Source: Apricaphanius iberus
Lineage: Eukaryota; Chordata; Actinopteri; Cyprinodontiformes; Aphaniidae
Assembly (NCBI GenBank): GCA_028564705.1
Contig: JAPXFQ010002676.1
Location: forward strand, 1,364,001-1,428,000
Length of the DNA stretch: 64,000 nucleotides
Direction: 5' to 3'
Part shown: positions 48,481 to 60,800 of the stretch, piece by piece
Layout: each line of letters begins with the position of its first letter
How positions within the stretch are numbered: position 1 is the stretch's first letter
The notes under the pieces: model-generated
Told to the model about the DNA's origin: nothing
The model's input: the letters and a program-made list of their open reading frames with translations, nothing else
Database searches by the model: none
Position numbers and translations under genes: made by a program

Positions 48481-48756
48481 CAGTACAGACCAAAAGTTTG
48501 GACACACCTTCTCATTCAATGAGTTTCCTTTCTTTTCATGACTATTGACATTGTAGATTCTCACTGAAGGCCTCAAAACTATGAATTAACACATATGAAA
48601 TTATGTAGTACTTTTACAAAAAAGTCTGAAATAACCTGGCCTCCAAAGTCATCGGACCTGAACCCAATTGAGATGATTTGGGGTGAGCTGAACCGCAGGG
48701 TGAAGACAAAAAGGCCAACAAGTACTAAGCATCTCTGGGAACTCCTTCAAGGTCCA
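48481..48756 (+). mobile_element. internally deleted Tc1/mariner relic
   Basis: Starts at a TA with 'cagtacagaccaaaagtttg', the terminal sequence of a common fish Tc1 family. After about 140 bases it jumps to the 3' coding part, where WPPKSSDLNPIEMIWGELN and KHLWELLQ are readable (the NPIE motif supplies the third catalytic residue). The middle of the transposase is gone. The right end is cut off by unrelated sequence beginning 'gtccagtgtgtaac'. Confidence 0.75.
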
Positions 48757-49224
48757 GTGTGTAACAAATTCGGCTTTTTATTGATACCGAGGTCTGATCA
48801 CAATCGCATTATGATGAAAGCGTTCTCGTGTCTTACAATACGTCGTTTATAGATACAGTTGGGTGCACCACCCCCCATCTGAGGCTGCCATCTTGCATCG
48901 CCATCTTTGAATACGTTAGCCGAAAGGGGTAAAACTTGTTAGGTTTACGCGTTTTAGTCAGTGACGTCAGGGGGAGGGGGAGAGGTGAAGAGAAGAAACG
49001 AGCAACGAGCATAAATAAAGCAGAATTATGTATGGTTCTGTACCTCATCACCTGACGAGACAATCGAGCTTGTGCCAGACGTTGACATGATCACACTTAT
49101 GACACTCCGCGGCTTCCGTAGTAGTAATGACGTGCATTTACTTAGCGCACCACTAGTTGGAGGTAATTCTTGCACATGCAGGCTTTCAAGATTGTTGGAA
49201 AACTATTTCGGGTGACTACCTCTT

Positions 49225-49450
49225 GAAGCTCAAGAGCACTGTTGCCTTGCAGCAAGAAGGTCATGGGTTCGTATCCCGGCCCAGGGTCTTTCTGCATGGA
49301 GTTTGCATGTTCTCTCTGTGCATGCGTGGGTTTCCTCCGGGTACTCTGGCTTCCTCCCACAGTCCAAAAACATGACTGTCAGGTTAATTGGTCTCTCTAA
49401 ATTGTCCTTAGGTGGGTGTGTGCGTGCATGGTTGTTTGTCTTGTCTGTCT
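49225..49450 (+). mobile_element. tRNA-headed SINE / retroposon copy
   Basis: The head 'gagcactgttgccttgcagc' with 'gggttcgtatcccggc' (B-box-like), the body 'catgcgtgggtttcctccgg' and 'ctaaattgtccttaggtggg'. Same family as 10035-10325. It lies about 240 bases upstream of the ypel2 coding-exon acceptor, followed at about 49457-49565 by a small Tc1 fragment ('cggtggtggcaacatcatgc'). Confidence 0.7.
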
Positions 49451-49692
49451 CTATACAGTATTGGTGCATCCATAACGGTGGTGGCAACATCATGCTAGGG
49501 ACATAGTTTTCTTTTGCTGGAAGGAAGAATGAAGCTGGTTGCAAAATGTTAAACTTAAAGGGGTATTTACACCTGTGCGAGACATGGCGTACACCTGTGA
49601 CGCTGTTTGCAACAGCTTAAAAAAGAGAATATCCTACACAACCAGGCGACCTTTAGCTGCTCTTGTTTTTTTTTCCTCCTCCCAATGTTCAG

Positions 49693-49807
49693 GTGTTTAC
49701 CTCCCGACCCACCGCCCACCACGGCCCTCACCTGTGTGTTGCGGTGCTTCCCCTGTGAGCCGACCTGGGCTGGCAGTCCCTTTTTGCACCGCCCGCCAAC
49801 ACCGCCC
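49693..49807 (+). other. ypel2: ypel2 5' UTR part of the first coding exon
   Basis: A long pyrimidine tract ends in caatgttcag at 49692, a strong acceptor, and is followed by 115 GC-rich bases before the ATG at 49808. This implies an upstream untranslated exon. Confidence 0.6.
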
Positions 49808-52800
49808 ATGGTCAGGATGACGCGCTCCAAGACGTTCCAGGCTTACCTGCCGAGCTGCCACCGGACGTATAGCTGCATCCACTGCCGAGCTCACCTGGCC
49901 AACCACGACGAGCTCATCTCCAAGGTAAGCAGGGGGCAGCCCTGACGCTGCGTCTAAACCACAAAATCATTTTTTCTGTGCTTTTTTGTTGTTGTTTTTC
50001 AAGCAGAGCGCTGTGAGAGTAGTTTAGATTCTATAAAGATAGTGACATTTAGAGGAAATATCAAAGACGAATACTTAAGGCAAAGGAGGAATTACAAAAA
50101 TAAACAACAGGCTTGTCCAACTGTATGGCCTGTATTACCGTCTGGCGCGCTGCCGCACATGGACGCATTATTTTATAAGCTGGAGACTGAACTGGATTAT
50201 GGCTGAGCTATCCCGTTTTTCATATGCGATTATGAAAACACACTCACCTGTGTTCAGAGGCTTTTTACTGTGCTGCACTTGCACTCTCATGAGCGTCTTC
50301 AACAGCAGCTTTGGTTTTGCTGTAAACATAATGAAGAATATGCAAATGCTTATGATTAATACACATTTGAAATACCATAAACCTTTATTTTAGAAGTTCT
50401 TTGAATTAAAGAACAGGTCCGCCTCATCTTGTCAACTTTCTCTGCAGTCGTTCCAGGGCAGCCAGGGCAGAGCTTACCTGTTCAACTCAGTGTGAGTACT
50501 GATCTAAACTCTCATCTCAAAACATCTGTTCGGAAAAAGGATTTTATTTAGAACTTATTGTTCTTCTTGAGATCAGCTAACTGGTCTGCTTTGATCAGGG
50601 TGATAATACATAAGCCTCCTCATTAGATATTTGTAAATCATCAGAACAGCTTTGTTGGAGGCACATATTGAAAACGTTCCCCCTCATCTGCCTCTGCCCC
50701 TTTAGGGTGAACGTTGGGTGTGGCCCTGCAGAGGAGAGAGTTCTGCTGACAGGCCTGCACGCTGTGGCGGATATCTACTGTGAGAACTGCAAGACCACTC
50801 TGGGCTGGAAATATGTGAGTCTTCTTGGCTGATTCGAAGTCGAAGCTAAGAGGTGCATAAACTGTGGGAGATGATTTTATAGCATAACCTGTTTTTATTT
50901 GGACCCCAAATATTTTTGGACTGGTTTTATCCAGGGGTGTCACTGCAGTAGCTCAGCAGCAAGCTGACAGATGGAGGTCAGATGTTTCTCATAGGTTCCT
51001 TGTTAATCTTATATACGTTTTTATGGATTAAGGTTGGTTAAGTAACGGGAGTTTAATTTCTTTATTGCTAAAGACTAAAGGTTAATAGTATATTCTGGTT
51101 TTAGTTTTGGTTTGTATTCTGTATTCACCAATCACTTAAAGACTTTTATGGTAGGTTTTCTGGCAGTTTTACACGTCTAGTGACTGAAATTTGTGTCTTT
51201 AACTTTTGCCACACAAAAAACCTCAAGCTTAATCAGACTAAAAAGAGAGCAAATATGAATATTAATTTTCAAGTTCCCCCACTGGTTCTGAAATAGCTAT
51301 AGGTTTGGACTTTGGGTGGCCATTCCCGCTAATCAGTATACTTTAATTTATACCATTTACCTGTAGCTTTGGCTGGATTTAACGGTTATTGTCTGGCGGA
51401 AAGGTGAATCTCAGCCTAATCTGTAGAGTTTTGCAGTTTTCCTTTTCTTGGTGAAGAAAAGCCTCTCTGCAGCATGATACTGCCACCACTATGCTTCCCC
51501 TTAGGTATTCTTTGTTCAGGATGATGTGCAGTTTGATTTTGGTCTCATCTGATCAGAACACCTTCATCCACACATTGGCTGTGTCCTCTACATTATTTGT
51601 GGCAAACTTTTTTTCCCCCCCTCTTCCATAAAGATCAGATGTGAGGAATGTTCGATTGTTAGCTGTGCTATCAGCCCAAACACTATATCATGTTGCTATT
51701 TTCAGGGCAAGGACGGGACAGAAAAGTTGTGACAAACCAAAGTCCAGAGGAAAGCTTTAAAAGATCTTCAGGAGAACACTCTGAGTGATTTGTATGAATT
51801 CAATTAAATACAAGCAGGACATTTTTCAAACAGGAATAATGCTCTAAATAAAAGTTAGCTTCAAATAATGCCTGTTATTAACTTAGTAAGACACCAATTT
51901 TAGGGACTGTTATTTTATTGTTATATAATTGCTAAGAGGAACAAGAGCAACTATCGGTCCGGACACTCTCCTAATGATTGAATGATAAACAAACGAAAAC
52001 ACAGTTTTTTTCTCTCATTAATCATCAAAACCAATCAACAATGACCAGCTTAAATTAAAAAAGACTGACCCGTTATCAATCAGGTGCAGGTAAATTGAGT
52101 TAACAACACAGAAACAGATTTTAGTGCAACATCACAATATACTACATTTTGATATAAAAATCAATAATAAACTGATTCCATAATGCGGCAGTCTCTTTTT
52201 AAATAAAATTAGACATTGCACTTTGCTGTCACTATTCATAATGTTAAGTTGTGTTGTAAAAGCATGTATTGACTGAGAGCTAGAGTTATTTAGGTCTTCT
52301 GTAAGTGAGCTGAACTGGTCCCGCTTTTTCATACACAGTACCAACAAAGGTGAACGTGTGCAGCTGTCATCAGCAAACCTTTTTAACATGCAACAGAGCG
52401 TTTTAGACTATAGTGCACGTGATCGTTTCCTTAAAGGGTGAAGACACACAACGTCCTTGTTGTTTGACTCCTGAGAAGGCTCTATTGATCGCATCAACCT
52501 CCCGCTATAACAGTCACAGCCACAGGTTTAAGTTCAATTCCGCTTTCTTGTGACCTAAAAATAAGTATTTTCCTTATGTGCCCGTTAAACCCGGGTTGAA
52601 CCAACATTAAAAGTAGCTTCTCTTCTCGGAAGTTTCTATTCCTGTCACCAAAAGTCCCAGACTCTAAATGTAGTCCTGCGGCAGTAGAGAGAGGCTCCGA
52701 GGTTTGACCCACTGCACTCCTGAGAGCAGGAATCTGAGAATATGCCTCTCCAGCTCCAAACCCAGACTAGGCAAAGACAGAAAAAAGGCACACATGCTTG

Positions 52801-54729
52801 ATACACGGCGACACACAACATTTACATAATCTTCCGCTGTGATACATCCCAAAGGAACGATACAGGGGAAATGGTTTTGGAGACTCCATAAAAACTTTTT
52901 TTTCCCCTTCTTCTAATAGTTTACTCAAGATCAACTTTCCTAAAACTTAAGGCAACATTCCAGATATTGGGACAGTTTGTCCTGTTTGTATATTTTTACT
53001 CTTTCCAGAGCTAAAAGAAAAGCAGTAGAAGTTACCGCCAGCTCTGAAACCTTCAAAAGCATGAACCCACACCACCTATCCATTTTTTCTCAGCCCCTCT
53101 AATATAAAACCGCTGAATAAAAGTCAGTATAACAAATTGCCTTGCATATGTAGAGTCCATCTGTATGTGATTTAATCTCCGTATAAATGGTTCTGTGAAG
53201 GCCTCAAAGGTCTGTCCGAGAGAAAGGAAGAAAGTTGTAGTGGAAGCACGGTTAGAAAATATAATATCTTAAGCTCTGAAATTCTCACAGAGCTATTTTC
53301 TAACCATCACCTGAAGATGCCCAAGGAAAGGCAACTTTATTTGTATAGCACAGTTTCAACAACAAGGCAATTCAGTGTGCCTTACATCATTAAGGGATAA
53401 AATCAAATAAGTCAATTTAAAAGCATTGAACACATGATTAGAGGCACCTAACTTAAGAGACACTAAAGCAAATTACATTCCAGCTATTATCGCTTGATCA
53501 GAGGCAGCTCTCGGTTTTTAGCGTTTATTGAAAGGAACTCATTGTTTCAGCAGCTTTGCAGTGATTTGTAAGTCTGTTTCAGATAAGAGGAGTACAGAAA
53601 CCGAAAGCTGCTTCTACCCAGAACACAACTGTCTAAAGTGTAAGGCTGTGCAAGGAGTGCTTTAATAAGAAAAGAAGCCAAGAAGCCATCTTAGGTCTGA
53701 AGGAGATGCAGAGATGAATGGCTTAGGAGGAAGAACATGCTGACACTAGTTCTGCACGCCACATAATAAGGCCTTAATGACAGAGTGGAAGGTAGAAGTT
53801 AATTGTTGAAAGATGAGCTGTGTGAGGAACTTCTGATCGCAGTTTGCCACAACTCACAAACATGGAAGTGACTCTGGTACGATGAGGCTAAATTTGAAAC
53901 TTTTCACCCGTACCCAAAATGCTGTTTGTGGAGGAAAACCAACACTGCACATGACACTGATCACATCCTCTCTATAGGGAAACACGGCGGTGGCAGCCTC
54001 ATGCTGTGGGGAGGCTTTTCTCCAGCACAGAGTTAATAGGGAGACGGATGGAGCTAAATGCAGTAAAATCCTTGAAGAAAACCTGCTGTAGGTTGTAAAA
54101 CACTTGAAACTGGGGCTAGAAACGACCACAAACGTGCAGCCAGGGGGACACTGGACTATTTTGTGTTGGTCTGTCATATAAAACATAATTAAGTATGTAC
54201 AAAAAGTTCTGGTTGTAATATATGTGTGTGTGTGTGTTCTTCTGCAAAGAACTGCATTTCAAGAAGAATTTTGAGCAGCTCCCCTGGGAGACATACATGT
54301 TTCAGCCTGCAGACACACAGCAGCTTTCACGGTGATGATTTTCAAACCTGCAGGCCTTTGGTTTTGGCACATTCTTCACAGTTAGAAACACCCTACTGTC
54401 AATGTGATGCATTACGATCCTCTTCAGTTAGAGTGTTGTAATAGCAAATCCCCAGTGTTACACTAAGTATATTTTGCTTTTTTTGTGAGCATCTCCCACA
54501 CAGTCAAAGGTGGGCTAAGCCAATAAAGAGTCAAGTCCTTTTAACTACAGCTGAAACAAAAACTTTTTTCCTACTCACTGGTGTGATTCTAGCCTCTCAA
54601 TGAGATGCTGTGTCTCTTTTCCTCTGCCACTCCCTCCAGGAACACGCTTTCGAGAGCAGTCAGAAATATAAAGAGGGCAAGTTCATCATCGAGTTGGCCC
54701 ACATGATCAAGGACAATGGCTGGGACTGA
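49808..54729 (+). CDS. ypel2: YPEL2, Yippee-like zinc-binding protein, complete, 4 coding exons
   Basis: Exons: 49808-49924, 50448-50491, 50706-50814, 54640-54729; 360 bases, 119 aa, all joins in phase with GT-AG introns. Yippee proteins are small nuclear/cytoplasmic zinc-binding proteins conserved across eukaryotes and linked to cell-cycle and stress control; their exact biochemical role is not settled. The Yippee domain covers almost the whole protein: C23-x2-C26, a 52-residue spacer, then C79-x2-C82 ([14 protein letters not shown]), plus [32 protein letters not shown] at the start and a final Asp (DNGWD) match YPEL2 rather than YPEL1, which as I recall has [13 protein letters not shown] and ends in Glu. 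The start could also be M4, but the full MVRM start matches the family. It lies downstream of gdpd1 on the same strand, as in human. Confidence 0.96.
51260..51720 (-). mobile_element. Tc1/mariner relic
   Basis: 'ctgcagcatgatactgccac', 'ttttggtctcatctgatcag' and 'acattggctgtgtcc' are the reverse complement of the middle of a fish Tc1 transposase gene (region of the SDET motif). No intact frame or terminal repeats could be seen. Confidence 0.6.
53140..54200 (+). mobile_element. Tc1/mariner relic split by another repeat
   Basis: From 'gttctgtgaaggcctcaaag' near 53190 to 'gtgttggtctgtcatata' near 54175 the order follows a Tc1-like element: 5' coding part, 'aaaccaacactgcacatgac', 'ggcggtggcagcctcatgc', then the 3' terminal region. 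About 53330-53500 is a copy of the 'AAGGCAA' dispersed repeat inserted in it. Coding frames are broken. Confidence 0.65.
53330..53500 (+). repeat. 'AAGGCAA...TTTATTTGTATAGCAC' dispersed repeat, copy 3
   Basis: 'aaggcaactttatttgtata' followed by 'gcacagtttcaacaacaagg' matches the copies at 20845, 28760 and 60693 and is inserted in a Tc1 relic. Confidence 0.55.
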
Positions 54730-54911
54730 GGGGCGAGCAGCCGTGTGACGACCACATTGGAGGGGAGGAAGGGAGGCGCTGGATGGGAGGGACGCAGGGG
54801 ATTGTGGGGGTGATAGCGTGCTGTGGGTGAGTGTGTGACTTTGGTTTGGCTGATTTACCATTAACCTCTGTAACTTACTGCCCATCCCTCCCTAACCACT
54901 TACGTCTTGAT

Positions 54912-54913
<2 letters not shown>

Positions 54914-54955
<42 letters not shown>
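54914..54955. repeat. (AC)21 microsatellite in the ypel2 3' UTR
   Basis: Twenty-one uninterrupted AC dinucleotides 185 bases past the ypel2 stop codon. Likely length-polymorphic. Confidence 0.95.
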
Positions 54956-54957
<2 letters not shown>

Positions 54958-56229
54958 CTCGTGCGGTAAGAGGTCCCAGACATCCCAGTTTGACAGGACG
55001 GACTAGCTTTTAACCAGCTAGCAGGACTAGGTGACTGGCCGGCAATAGACACTATGTTACGTTTCCGTTTTAGTTTCATAAAACTCAAGCTCTTAAAATC
55101 AGCTCAGCGAAACGTTTCCTCTGCTGTGTCGATTATTCTACCTTGTCCAAAAATAACGGCAACAGCGGCTGCATGGCGTCCGGCTGGCTGAGGCTGGCAT
55201 CTTACTTTGGTCTCTGTTGAAGAGTTGATCATTGGGTCCCCAACATAAAGGAGATTTGACCTAAGATGATTCAACTAATTGGGAGTTTGCCATCTTGGCC
55301 TGATGAGGTCTGACGCTGAAGGGCCCGAACGCAAGGGCTGTAAAAGGGTTCCGTATGCAGGGATTGCCACCCATTAGGCTGCTCCAATCTAGATCCAGTC
55401 ACGCTGCTTCTTTAATGGCTCCTGACTGGGATCAATACCTCGACGGTGACGTAGCACCAGGCTGGGACGAGAAGGGCAGCCAAAAGCTTGTTCTAAAAGC
55501 TGCCCATCAAAGACGCAAAAACAGTTTGTCTGGGTTTTATTCTCTCTCCAAAATACCTTAAGTGGCGTAAACCTATCTGGTGACGCTCCCATGTACTTCT
55601 GCGGATGCAAGAAGGCGTCCACCGTCGTCACTGGGGCCACATAGCGTTACGTGGTGTGAGTATTTCTCAGGGCAGAAAATCTGCGTGGGATTTCCAAAGG
55701 TTTGCGACGACTGTGAGCATCTCTCTGCTGTTGTAAGGCAAAGAGCAAAGGTGATGAGGCTCCACAGGGTGTGTGAGCAGAGAAGCTATGGTGATCTGTC
55801 ATCAACCTCCCCCCGATGTAAGTAGTCACTAATGTGTGACTAACTTATATCGAAAAGCATAGACTTTTATTGAAATGGTCCACGACCACAAAGGCATGTT
55901 GGGTAGATCTCTGAGTAGAAACGATTGGTTTTCTTTCTGACTGGGATCAGTGCTGTGAAGCTGCTGTTACTCTGATCTTTGGTAGCTGTCCTTACAGGAA
56001 CGCAGGTCAACCTTAATACACGATGTACTTGACTCACTTATACTGTGGCCCTCAAAACATTACACACTCCTTAAAATATCAGGTTTTTGTGATGTAAAAA
56101 AAAATAGGCTGTGTAAAAATAACTTAAAATGCTACCCACTTTAATTTTAAATATATCCAGAACAATTCAACTGAAATAAAAAAGAAACATATTAGTAAAA
56201 AAAAAAGAAGAAACCCCATAGTTTTGGTT

Positions 56230-56560
56230 CTTGACTCAGCCAAACCATTCCAAAAGCTTAATTCCCCATCCAACAGGGCCATTCTTGTGTTGATCTTGGT
56301 GATGCTTAGACTTGTGTGTTGCAAAAAAGTAAAAAAAATAAATAACAAAATAGACTTTTTACTTCAGATTTCTAGCAGTGAAATGGAACATGAAGGATTT
56401 GTATCAGTACTAATTTGTTTTATTGATAATCGAATAGAGCTTGACAAAAAACCACAGTTCCATCTGAAGAAAATATACCCCAGATCCTTATGCTGCCACC
56501 ACCATGTTTCACTGTTAGTATGGTATTCGTTTGGTGATGCAGACCGTAGCACATCCTCCA
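56230..56560 (-). mobile_element. Tc1/mariner relic
   Basis: 'ccaaaccattccaaaagctt' and 'tatgctgccaccaccatgtt' are the reverse complement of decayed Tc1 transposase sequence. The matching plus-strand frame at 56224-56682 has no protein meaning. Confidence 0.5.
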
Positions 56561-57870
56561 ACAAGGTTATAAAATATGGTTTCTTTAAAAACCTGCCTCT
56601 CGGCAGTTTCTTTCTTGATTTTCCATTAGATGATTTTGGTTCCTTTTGCAAAATGAATGCAATGACTTTATCTAAAGGGTGAAAATAGTTTGAAGTGAAT
56701 TTCCCCTCGTGGGACAATAAAGGATTATTATATTCTATTTTTTTCGATATCAGGAAAATCTAGATTTTTTTTGTTTTACAGTTGACTTGTATATGATACA
56801 AACTAAAATAAATGTTTTGTGATCATGTATTATCATCTTTTTTTTTCATTTCAACAACCTGGCAATTTGGCAGTAGTGTGTACCATTTCTAACATCCACT
56901 GTGCTTCTGTTCTGCCTTTCACACGTCTATTGGGAGACTTTACTGGGTAATATTTGAGCTCCCGTCTCGAGGTACATTGATTCTAACTTTTCTTTGTTAA
57001 GGCCGGGATCCTGCTAAATCTGCTGTGTGTTGTTTTCAAGTGGAAAAGGATCCATTCAATGCAAATGCAACATCCCTTCATGCATGATATAAAACTGACT
57101 GGTTTTGTGTCCTCGTCACATTTCTTGTGAAAAGAACATTGTGTTGCAGTGAAACCTTGTGCTGTAATACAAAATCTAATCCGTTTCATTTCATCCATTT
57201 GAGCTGTGAAATCGATTTGCAGCTGCAGAAAAGTACAGATGAAATCTGATCCTGGTTTAGAAAAGTAAAATAAGTTCCTCTGTTACATGAGAATCATGTA
57301 GACTTTGCTCCAGAAGTTGCCCTGTAACTCGTGAGCTCTCTCCGGTTCCGGCTGAACCCAAACTGTTGACTCTTTTTGTAACTCGCAGCAGCTGGGGGTC
57401 TAGCTGGAGGCTGCGACGTTTAATCCAGCAAAACCAAAGAACCCACCCATTAACAATAAATTGACCAAACAAATGATTGAATTTTGCTTGGACAACATGT
57501 TGCAAAACAAGAGGGTGTGTATTTAGTTGAAAGCCAAGTTTGTGGATAGCCTTTCTCTGTTATGTCTGTGATGCATTTTGATTTTGAAAAAAGATCTTAA
57601 TATATGCATATATTCTATTTACTCTATTCATCATGAGGATTACTGATTATGTCAATCTCTGTGTTGCAGATTGTAAATAGTGTTAATGTATTGTGTTTTA
57701 TCTATGATCCATACATGTCACGCTTTCTCTCTGGTACCCCACATTGGCTGTACGATACTACTTTTTTACTGAAATGTTTCAATTTTAATGTATTTTGTAA
57801 AAGGAGGATGCTGATGTTGACTATATCATTGGATCCTCATCTAATAAAATGCACCTTAATATCCGTATGG

Positions 57871-60800
57871 AATATATAGTGTGTTTCTTTAAGTGTTTTG
57901 TCAATCTCAGTGTTGAGGTAGTTTGTTTATTACAACATCTCATACAGAAGAACCAAAATGCAAACAGGAGGCAGGCAGCATCATCATGAATTGAAAACTG
58001 TTTGATGATTACTTTATGGAATAGGCTCACAAGCTCAAGATGAGTCAAATGGTCCGGGTGATCACCGTTGGGTGCAATGATCAGATTTAAAAAAATAAGA
58101 CAAAATACAAAGTCAAGAAAAATGGGAATCTGATTAGGTGATTTGATAGCTATGAGAGAAAGAAGATAGTCACACTGGAGTTAATGATCCAGTAAAGATC
58201 TGTTAGCAACTAAAACGCTAAATTAGACAAGGTCAAGACATAAACAGGTTATATGACTTTAGGTGTGAGTAGTTTTATCAGCAGCTTTGCGTCTGAAGAG
58301 AAGAAGTTCAAAAAGGATGGATAGGACTGTCAGCTGCTGTATAGACCAACTTAAAAGTTAATGCCTAAGCTAGGCAAGTTAGAAATTATTCTTTCCAATA
58401 TTTTAGTCACTAAACCATTTTTTTTTTTTTTTGCTTCAATGGCCGTAAATATCACATCCTACCTGTTGATTAATTCTGGTCAACAAAACGACTGGCCAGT
58501 TTAAAATTATGTTATTTAGCTGTTTAAAGCAGAAGAACATGAATAAAAACGAGAACACTAAACCAACAAAAAATATTTAAAAAAAACCATAGGTCACAGG
58601 AATGACTTGAAACAGATTATGACACTTATTTGACATTATTTTACTTATTTTACATGATTTTATCCTCTCTATTTGTATCTTTTATCTTTTTAAAAAGTAT
58701 GTTTCTGTGCCGCACTTTGGTCAAAAATGCTGTTTTTTAGGAGTGCTTTACAAATAAACTTGGTATGGTATGTGTGGATGAGTCAAAGCAAAGCTTCAGC
58801 CATGTTTTTAATGACAGAATTACATGTCATCAGGATGTTAAGCTTCAAAAAGACAATTTTGCATTATATCTCCCCCCTTAGCCTCATCAGCTCCAGGGAA
58901 TTCGGACACTCACCCCCTATTTCCCCCACAGCCTCCCATCGGCGGGGCAGTGAGTTGGATCAGGTTAAAATGCTGGAAAAAAAGAAGAGTTAGTTCTGGT
59001 TTTGATAGAGGACTGTCAGAATACACAGTGCATCAGGATGTTTTTGAATACAGAGCTACATAGCCACAGACCAATCAGGGTCTCACAGCTGAAAAGCAGC
59101 AGCAAAGGGCAGGTGAGCATCAGAACTAGACCGCAGAGCGATGAAAGTAAGTGGCCTGTTGTGATGAATCATATTTCCCTTTACATCATGTGCATGACTG
59201 GGTCTATCAGCTATCTACAGCAGGTAGTCTCTGACAAACCCTGCTCTGTGGGGGCAATTATTGTCATTTGATATCCCTTTGAAACTAGATTACTTCCAAT
59301 AATGACAAGCCTTTTTTTTCCAAGAACAATGCTGCTCCACACCATTCCTCTGTTCCAATCAAAAGCTGCTTGCAAAGAAACAAACATTTGCTCTCAAATG
59401 TAATTTCCTTATTAATGTGGTACAAATTCAGGGGAAGTAAACAGGCCAATCAGATGATCAGAAATGATCAGCTAAAATTCAACTTTTTTTTCTCTCCCGT
59501 TAGGTTTACATGACCGTTTCCATGGTGCCGTATGCATATTGTGTTGCTATTTTTGGACTGGAATACAGCAGCATTTCCGTCCTCAACATTGTTTGTGATG
59601 TTAACGCCAAAGCTATCAGGGGAATGATGCTTGTGATGTTCTGTGAGAACTTGATCATGCGTGTGTGCGGAGGAGGCTAAAGAGTCACACCTGTTAGTCA
59701 GGTACTATTCAAGCTCCCTGTTGCGCTTGCTTAATTCCCCTCCTTTTTATGTGCTTACTGCCAACTCTCATTTCCCCTCCTTTCTCACACCTCTCCTCCT
59801 TTCCATTTTTCATTATCAGCTCGTTTACCTTCCTCTTCCTCCTCACAGATTTATGTTCAGTGAGCCTACTGATCTGATTTGTCTGACTCGGATAGCCTAT
59901 TGCAAAATCTCTCTGCAGCAGATGGTGCCCTGTTTGGACTGGGCCCTGTCTCTTAGCAACACCTTCTCTCTTTATTTCTCTTCCCTAAACCAGAGCAGTG
60001 GAGGAGCCAGTGTCGTGTCACTGTCTGTGACTGACCCAACTGTCTCACAGTGCTGATGTCTATTTTAACGTCTGTCCTTCTTTGATGCCAAAAGTAGGGC
60101 AACGGCTGGCCATCCGGATTACTGAACATGTGTAATGATTACATTTGATGCAGGGTAGCAGGGAATATGACCACCTCTTAGCCATGGGCAAAATGTAATT
60201 TCTAACCCACATTTCACAGCTGTTCACATGTATTGTGTTGGCAGCAAAATTAAAAAGTGACCCCAAATCACATTTGGGTCATACTACAGCTCCTTCACTG
60301 GTGGCAGGGTACAGTAAGCATTTAGTTTACTATACGATGGCCTAATTCTCATTGTGAAAACTAAGACCATTTAAATTTCTCAATGTTGAGACAGATTTTT
60401 TATGAGCAGTTCCTTTAAAGCACACAGTCAGCAATGAAAGCATGGATATATACCTTCCTCAAACATCAGCTTAATATTTCCATTGTTTTAAACTCTTTAA
60501 TTGATCTTTGGACGATGGGCAATTTTATAAAAAAACAAAATCAGATTCGTTCAGACACTGTAGGTCTCCAACAAAGCATTTTTTAGTATTGTTATTTTTA
60601 CTTTTTTTGCGTTTTGTAAGGTGTAGAGAAGTCACATTTGGTTGTTAGTCTTCATAATAATGCATCATTATGTCATGTGTGGAGATTTAGTAGGCAAGGC
60701 AACTTTATTTTTATAGCACACTTTTGACAACAAAAGCAATTGGGGAGAACAACAATAAAATACAACATTTGGGACACAAATACATATGACACAATAAACA

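Larger units (their letters stand above)
38880..49692 (+). other. ypel2: ypel2 leader intron (inferred), repeat-rich
   Basis: Contains a (TA)n palindrome near 39131-39157, a GT-rich tract (about 39300-39350), two related short transposons (39958-40296, 42090-42451), two hairpins (40463-40505 and 43417-43454), several Tc1 relics (44560-44800, 45560-46140, 47720-48180, 48481-48756) and a SINE (49225-49450). No coding exon of any gene was recognised. Confidence 0.5.
50815..54639 (+). other. ypel2: ypel2 last intron, with Tc1 relics
   Basis: The exons on both sides join in phase, so no coding exon is hidden. The intron holds a reverse Tc1 relic (51260-51720), a forward Tc1 relic with another repeat inside it (53140-54200), and otherwise unremarkable AT-rich sequence. 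Confidence 0.6.
54730..57870 (+). other. ypel2: ypel2 3' UTR (extent inferred)
   Basis: The stretch from the stop codon to just past AATAAA at 57843-57848, with U-rich and AU-rich sequence near the end (about 57600-57870). A long 3' UTR is usual for vertebrate YPEL2. It contains a (AC)n tract (54914-54955), a reverse Tc1 fragment (about 56230-56560) and a retroposon-like tail (about 56695-56745). Confidence 0.5.

Noticed and set aside
49567..49906. Antisense open frames over the first ypel2 coding exon
   Set aside because: These are shadows of the GC-rich ypel2 exon; the sense frame encodes the Yippee domain.
56224..56682. 152-codon plus-strand frame
   Set aside because: It overlaps a reverse Tc1 relic and the ypel2 3' UTR, and the translation has no family resemblance.
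59661..60056. 131-codon plus-strand frame in the right flank
   Set aside because: It is Pro/Ser/Leu-rich with no domain, splice sites or conservation evidence. Left unannotated.
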